Positions 5,951 to 7,958 of a stretch of DNA of 7,958 bases are shown piece by piece. The position numbers and the translations under genes are program-made. The stretch comes from JANNRW01 sp031401815. GTDB taxonomy: Bacteria > Desulfobacterota > Desulfuromonadia > Geobacterales > DSM-12255. Location of the stretch: contig JANNRW010000402.1 in NCBI GenBank assembly GCA_031401815.1, forward strand, positions 1 through 7,958. The letters are read 5' to 3'. The first letter of the stretch is position 1. Each line of letters opens with the position of its first letter. The notes beneath the pieces were generated by a model. It saw only the letters and a program-made list of their open reading frames with translations. It ran no database searches and was not told the origin of the DNA.

Positions 5951-6921
5951 TGAACAAGTTACGTGCAGCAGTTGTCGGTGTCGGTTATCTGGGGCGTTTT
6001 CATGCCGAAAAATATGCGTCTCTTGCAAATGTTGAGCTGGCAGGGGTTGCTGACTCTGATCCTGTTCGAGCGGCAGAGATAGCTGCTTCACTAGGGACAG
6101 TAGCTTTTACAGATTACCGGGATCTTGTCGGTAAAGTTGATGTTGTGAGTGTTGTAGTTCCAACAGGCATGCACCATGAAATCGGCTCCTTCTTTCTGAA
6201 AAACGGGATTCATCTTCTTATTGAGAAGCCGATAACAACAACCCTTGAAGAGGCCAGAGATTTGATCGCTCTGGCAGAAGCCAATAAACTTGTTCTTCAG
6301 GTCGGACATCTGGAGAGATTCAATCCCGCCCTTGCGTCAGTAAGAGATAAAATTTCACGACCAGGTTTTATTGATGCGGTACGAATTGCTCCGTACAAGC
6401 CACGAGGCACAGATGTAAGCATAGTGCTGGATCTGATGGTGCATGACATTGATATTATCAGTACCCTAGTAAACTCTGAGATAGTTTCTGTCAGCGCTTC
6501 AGGCGCAAGGGTGTACAGCCCGGAACCTGATATAGCCAACGCCAGGATAGAGTTCAGAAATGGCGCTGTTGCCAATCTTACTGCAAGCCGTATCAGTCTT
6601 AAAAGCGAGCGCAAAATACAGATATTTCAGGAAGATGCCTACATCAGTGTAGATTTTCAGAACAGGAAGGCATCAATCATTCGAAGAGGTGATGGAGAGA
6701 GCGCTCCGGGAGTTCCAGCAGTCAGCATCGAAGAGATTGATGTTCCGCAAAGAGATCAGATACTTGCAGAAATCGAGTCATTTATCGCATCAGTGGCAGA
6801 TGGTGCCCCAGTGGTGGTAACTGGTGCGGATGGGCTCAAGGCGCTGCAAACAGCACTTCTTATCAATGAAAAAATTGCAGCTAACATTGCTCTACTGGGT
6901 CATGGGGGCTCTTTCAGATAA
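5950..6921 (+). CDS. Gfo/Idh/MocA-family oxidoreductase; candidate UDP-sugar 3-dehydrogenase (GnnA-like)
   Basis: This is an NAD(P)-dependent sugar dehydrogenase-type enzyme of 323 residues, a normal length for the family. The N-terminal Rossmann fold shows the nucleotide-binding GVGYLG (10-15) and an acidic residue after the second strand (VADSD, 33-37). The family motif EKP sits at 92-94 with catalytic-type Lys93. GHLERFNP (119-126) and HDID (165-168, His165 a likely active-site residue) follow, then a C-terminal alpha/beta substrate domain. Its ATG overlaps the lpxA stop by one base (TAATG) and lpxB starts 2 bases after its stop, so it is embedded in lipid A synthesis. In Acidithiobacillus ferrooxidans and Leptospira, GnnA oxidises the 3-OH of UDP-GlcNAc before the aminotransferase GnnB makes UDP-GlcNAc3N. 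No gnnB is present here, so GnnA function is inference only; the symbol is left blank. Confidence 0.9.
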   Translation: MNKLRAAVVGVGYLGRFHAEKYASLANVELAGVADSDPVRAAEIAASLGTVAFTDYRDLVGKVDVVSVVVPTGMHHEIGSFFLKNGIHLLIEKPITTTLEEARDLIALAEANKLVLQVGHLERFNPALASVRDKISRPGFIDAVRIAPYKPRGTDVSIVLDLMVHDIDIISTLVNSEIVSVSASGARVYSPEPDIANARIEFRNGAVANLTASRISLKSERKIQIFQEDAYISVDFQNRKASIIRRGDGESAPGVPAVSIEEIDVPQRDQILAEIESFIASVADGAPVVVTGADGLKALQTALLINEKIAANIALLGHGGSFR

Positions 6922-6923
6922 TC

Positions 6924-7958
6924 ATGGCTAAAAACGTAATGATAGTCGCCGGGGAGGCTTCCGGTGACATGTATGGCGCAAGGGTAGTTGAGGAGGCGCA
7001 CCGGCTCGATTCGTCGGTGCGCTTTTTCGGTATCGGCGGGGGTGCAATGCGTCGTGCAGGTGTAGAGACTCTGGTTGACTCCGGTGATATTGCTGTAATG
7101 GGTCTATTTGAGATTCTCTCTCACTTTCGGGTCATTATCAGGGCATTCAGGCTGATGAAGACCAGAATTGTCGTGGATAGACCTGATCTGCTCATTCTGA
7201 TCGACTATCCAGGTTTCAATCTTCGCCTTGCTGCTGTAGCGAAACGCGCCGGAGTAAAAATCCTCTATTACATAACCCCTCAAGTCTGGGCATGGCACTC
7301 CAGCCGTGCAAAGAAAATTGCACGGCTGGTTGATCATGCAGCAGTCATCTTCCCTTTTGAACCCCCTTTTTTCGAGCGGGAAGGGTTGTCGGTCTCTTTC
7401 GTAGGGCACCCTCTTCTGGAGATGGCTCTGCCGACGATGAGAAAAGAGGATGCCGGTCAGCTGTTCGGACTGAATCCTGAACAAAAGACTGTCGGTCTGT
7501 TTCCGGGCAGCAGAATAAAAGAGATCAATGCAATGTTGCCTGTAATGCTTGCTGCGGCGACGCTCCTTGAGAAGGATTTCCCCGGCCTCCAGTTTATGCT
7601 TCCGCTTGCTTCAGGTATTGATCGTGAAATGGTTGATGAATTCATTTCGCGATCTGATCTGAAGGTAAGGGTGGTTACAGACCATAATTACGATGTCATT
7701 CAGGTATGCGACGCCATAATTGCCACATCCGGAACAGTTACCATGGAGATAGCCCTGTTCGGAGTGCCGATGGTGATAGTCTACAAGACTTCGCCACTTA
7801 CTTACGCTATCGGTATAAGACTCCTCAAGGTTGACCATGTTGGTATTTGCAATATAGTCGCTGGAGAGCGTATTGTGCCTGAGTTGATACAACATGATGC
7901 CGAGCCGTTGAAAATTGCGACCCAGATTTCTCGGATTCTTGCTGATGAGGAGTATGCA
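6924..7958 (+). CDS. lpxB: LpxB, lipid-A-disaccharide synthase (3' end cut by window edge)
   Basis: LpxB is a GT19 glycosyltransferase at the inner face of the membrane that joins UDP-2,3-diacylglucosamine and lipid X into the tetraacyl disaccharide 1-phosphate. The frame runs uninterrupted for 345 codons to the window end; with a family length near 380, some 35-40 residues are missing. Visible motifs are VAGEASGD (8-15), GIGG (36-39), VMGLFEIL (58-65), IDYPGFN (93-99), the signature YYITPQVWAW (115-124), FVGHPL, FPGSR (193-197; its Arg is catalytically important in characterised LpxB) and SGTVTME (269-275). The ATG is 2 bases after the previous stop and has no good ribosome binding site (a run of five G ends 15 bases upstream), suggesting translational coupling. 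Two strong inverted repeats lie inside the gene. Confidence 0.96.
   Translation, partial: MAKNVMIVAGEASGDMYGARVVEEAHRLDSSVRFFGIGGGAMRRAGVETLVDSGDIAVMGLFEILSHFRVIIRAFRLMKTRIVVDRPDLLILIDYPGFNLRLAAVAKRAGVKILYYITPQVWAWHSSRAKKIARLVDHAAVIFPFEPPFFEREGLSVSFVGHPLLEMALPTMRKEDAGQLFGLNPEQKTVGLFPGSRIKEINAMLPVMLAAATLLEKDFPGLQFMLPLASGIDREMVDEFISRSDLKVRVVTDHNYDVIQVCDAIIATSGTVTMEIALFGVPMVIVYKTSPLTYAIGIRLLKVDHVGICNIVAGERIVPELIQHDAEPLKIATQISRILADEEYA
6996..7027 (+). terminator. Terminator-like hairpin with T-run inside lpxB
   Basis: GCGCACCG (6996-7003) is perfectly complementary to CGGTGCGC (7015-7022). G7004-T7014 (wobble) and C7005-G7013 lengthen the stem to ten pairs with a 7-base loop, and TTTTT follows at 7023-7027. 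This has the form of an intrinsic terminator, yet it lies about 70 bases into the lpxB reading frame. Ribosomes on lpxB would normally disrupt it. Whether it acts is unknown. Confidence 0.4.
7300..7329 (+). repeat. Perfect 12-bp inverted repeat inside lpxB
   Basis: CCAGCCGTGCAA (7300-7311) and TTGCACGGCTGG (7318-7329) are exact reverse complements separated by the 6-base loop AGAAAA. It encodes the segment just after the YYITPQVWAW motif (S-R-A-K-K-I-A-R-L). No T-run follows, so it is not terminator-like. Confidence 0.9.

Overview
The window holds eight protein genes, all on the + strand and tightly packed: the end of lolD, then bamA, ompH/skp, lpxD, fabZ, lpxA, a Gfo/Idh/MocA-family NAD(P)-dependent oxidoreductase, and lpxB, which runs off the 3' edge. 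This is an outer-membrane biogenesis operon of a diderm bacterium. Gene order, base composition near half GC (judged by sampling lines, not fully counted) and protein style fit a Desulfuromonadales/Geobacter-like deltaproteobacterium (Desulfobacterota). That assignment is an inference from synteny and was not tested by a search.

Layout. Positions 1-672 are the LolD ATPase of the lipoprotein-releasing ABC transporter. A 75-base gap (673-747) has no clear promoter but carries a small hairpin. BamA (748-3081) is the outer-membrane protein insertase. OmpH/Skp (3107-3634) is a periplasmic chaperone for unfolded outer-membrane proteins. LpxD, FabZ and LpxA (3647-5950) provide two lipid A acylation steps and the fatty-acid dehydratase that competes for the same 3-hydroxyacyl-ACP pool. 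The oxidoreductase (5950-6921) overlaps the lpxA stop by one base. LpxB (6924 to the edge) makes the lipid A disaccharide. No intergenic stretch exceeds 75 bases, and no mobile element, RNA gene or CRISPR array is visible.

How the genes work together. LpxA and LpxD load hydroxyacyl chains onto the UDP-sugar, FabZ sets how much hydroxyacyl-ACP goes to phospholipid instead, and LpxB joins two sugars. BamA with OmpH assembles barrel proteins, and LolD powers lipoprotein export. The cluster therefore couples the lipid, lipoprotein and protein parts of the outer membrane.

Most worth a second look are: (1) the oxidoreductase between lpxA and lpxB, the place where other bacteria carry gnnA/gnnB or lpxI, with no partner aminotransferase here; (2) an LpxA whose sugar-nucleotide-binding segments differ from the E. 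coli type; (3) a terminator-like hairpin with a T-run about 70 bases inside lpxB, and a perfect 12-bp inverted repeat further into the same gene; (4) an uncertain bamA start, where the ATG lacks a ribosome binding site and sits in a hairpin while a TTG 18 bases downstream has a good one. I found no clearly new system; the rest is a conserved housekeeping operon.
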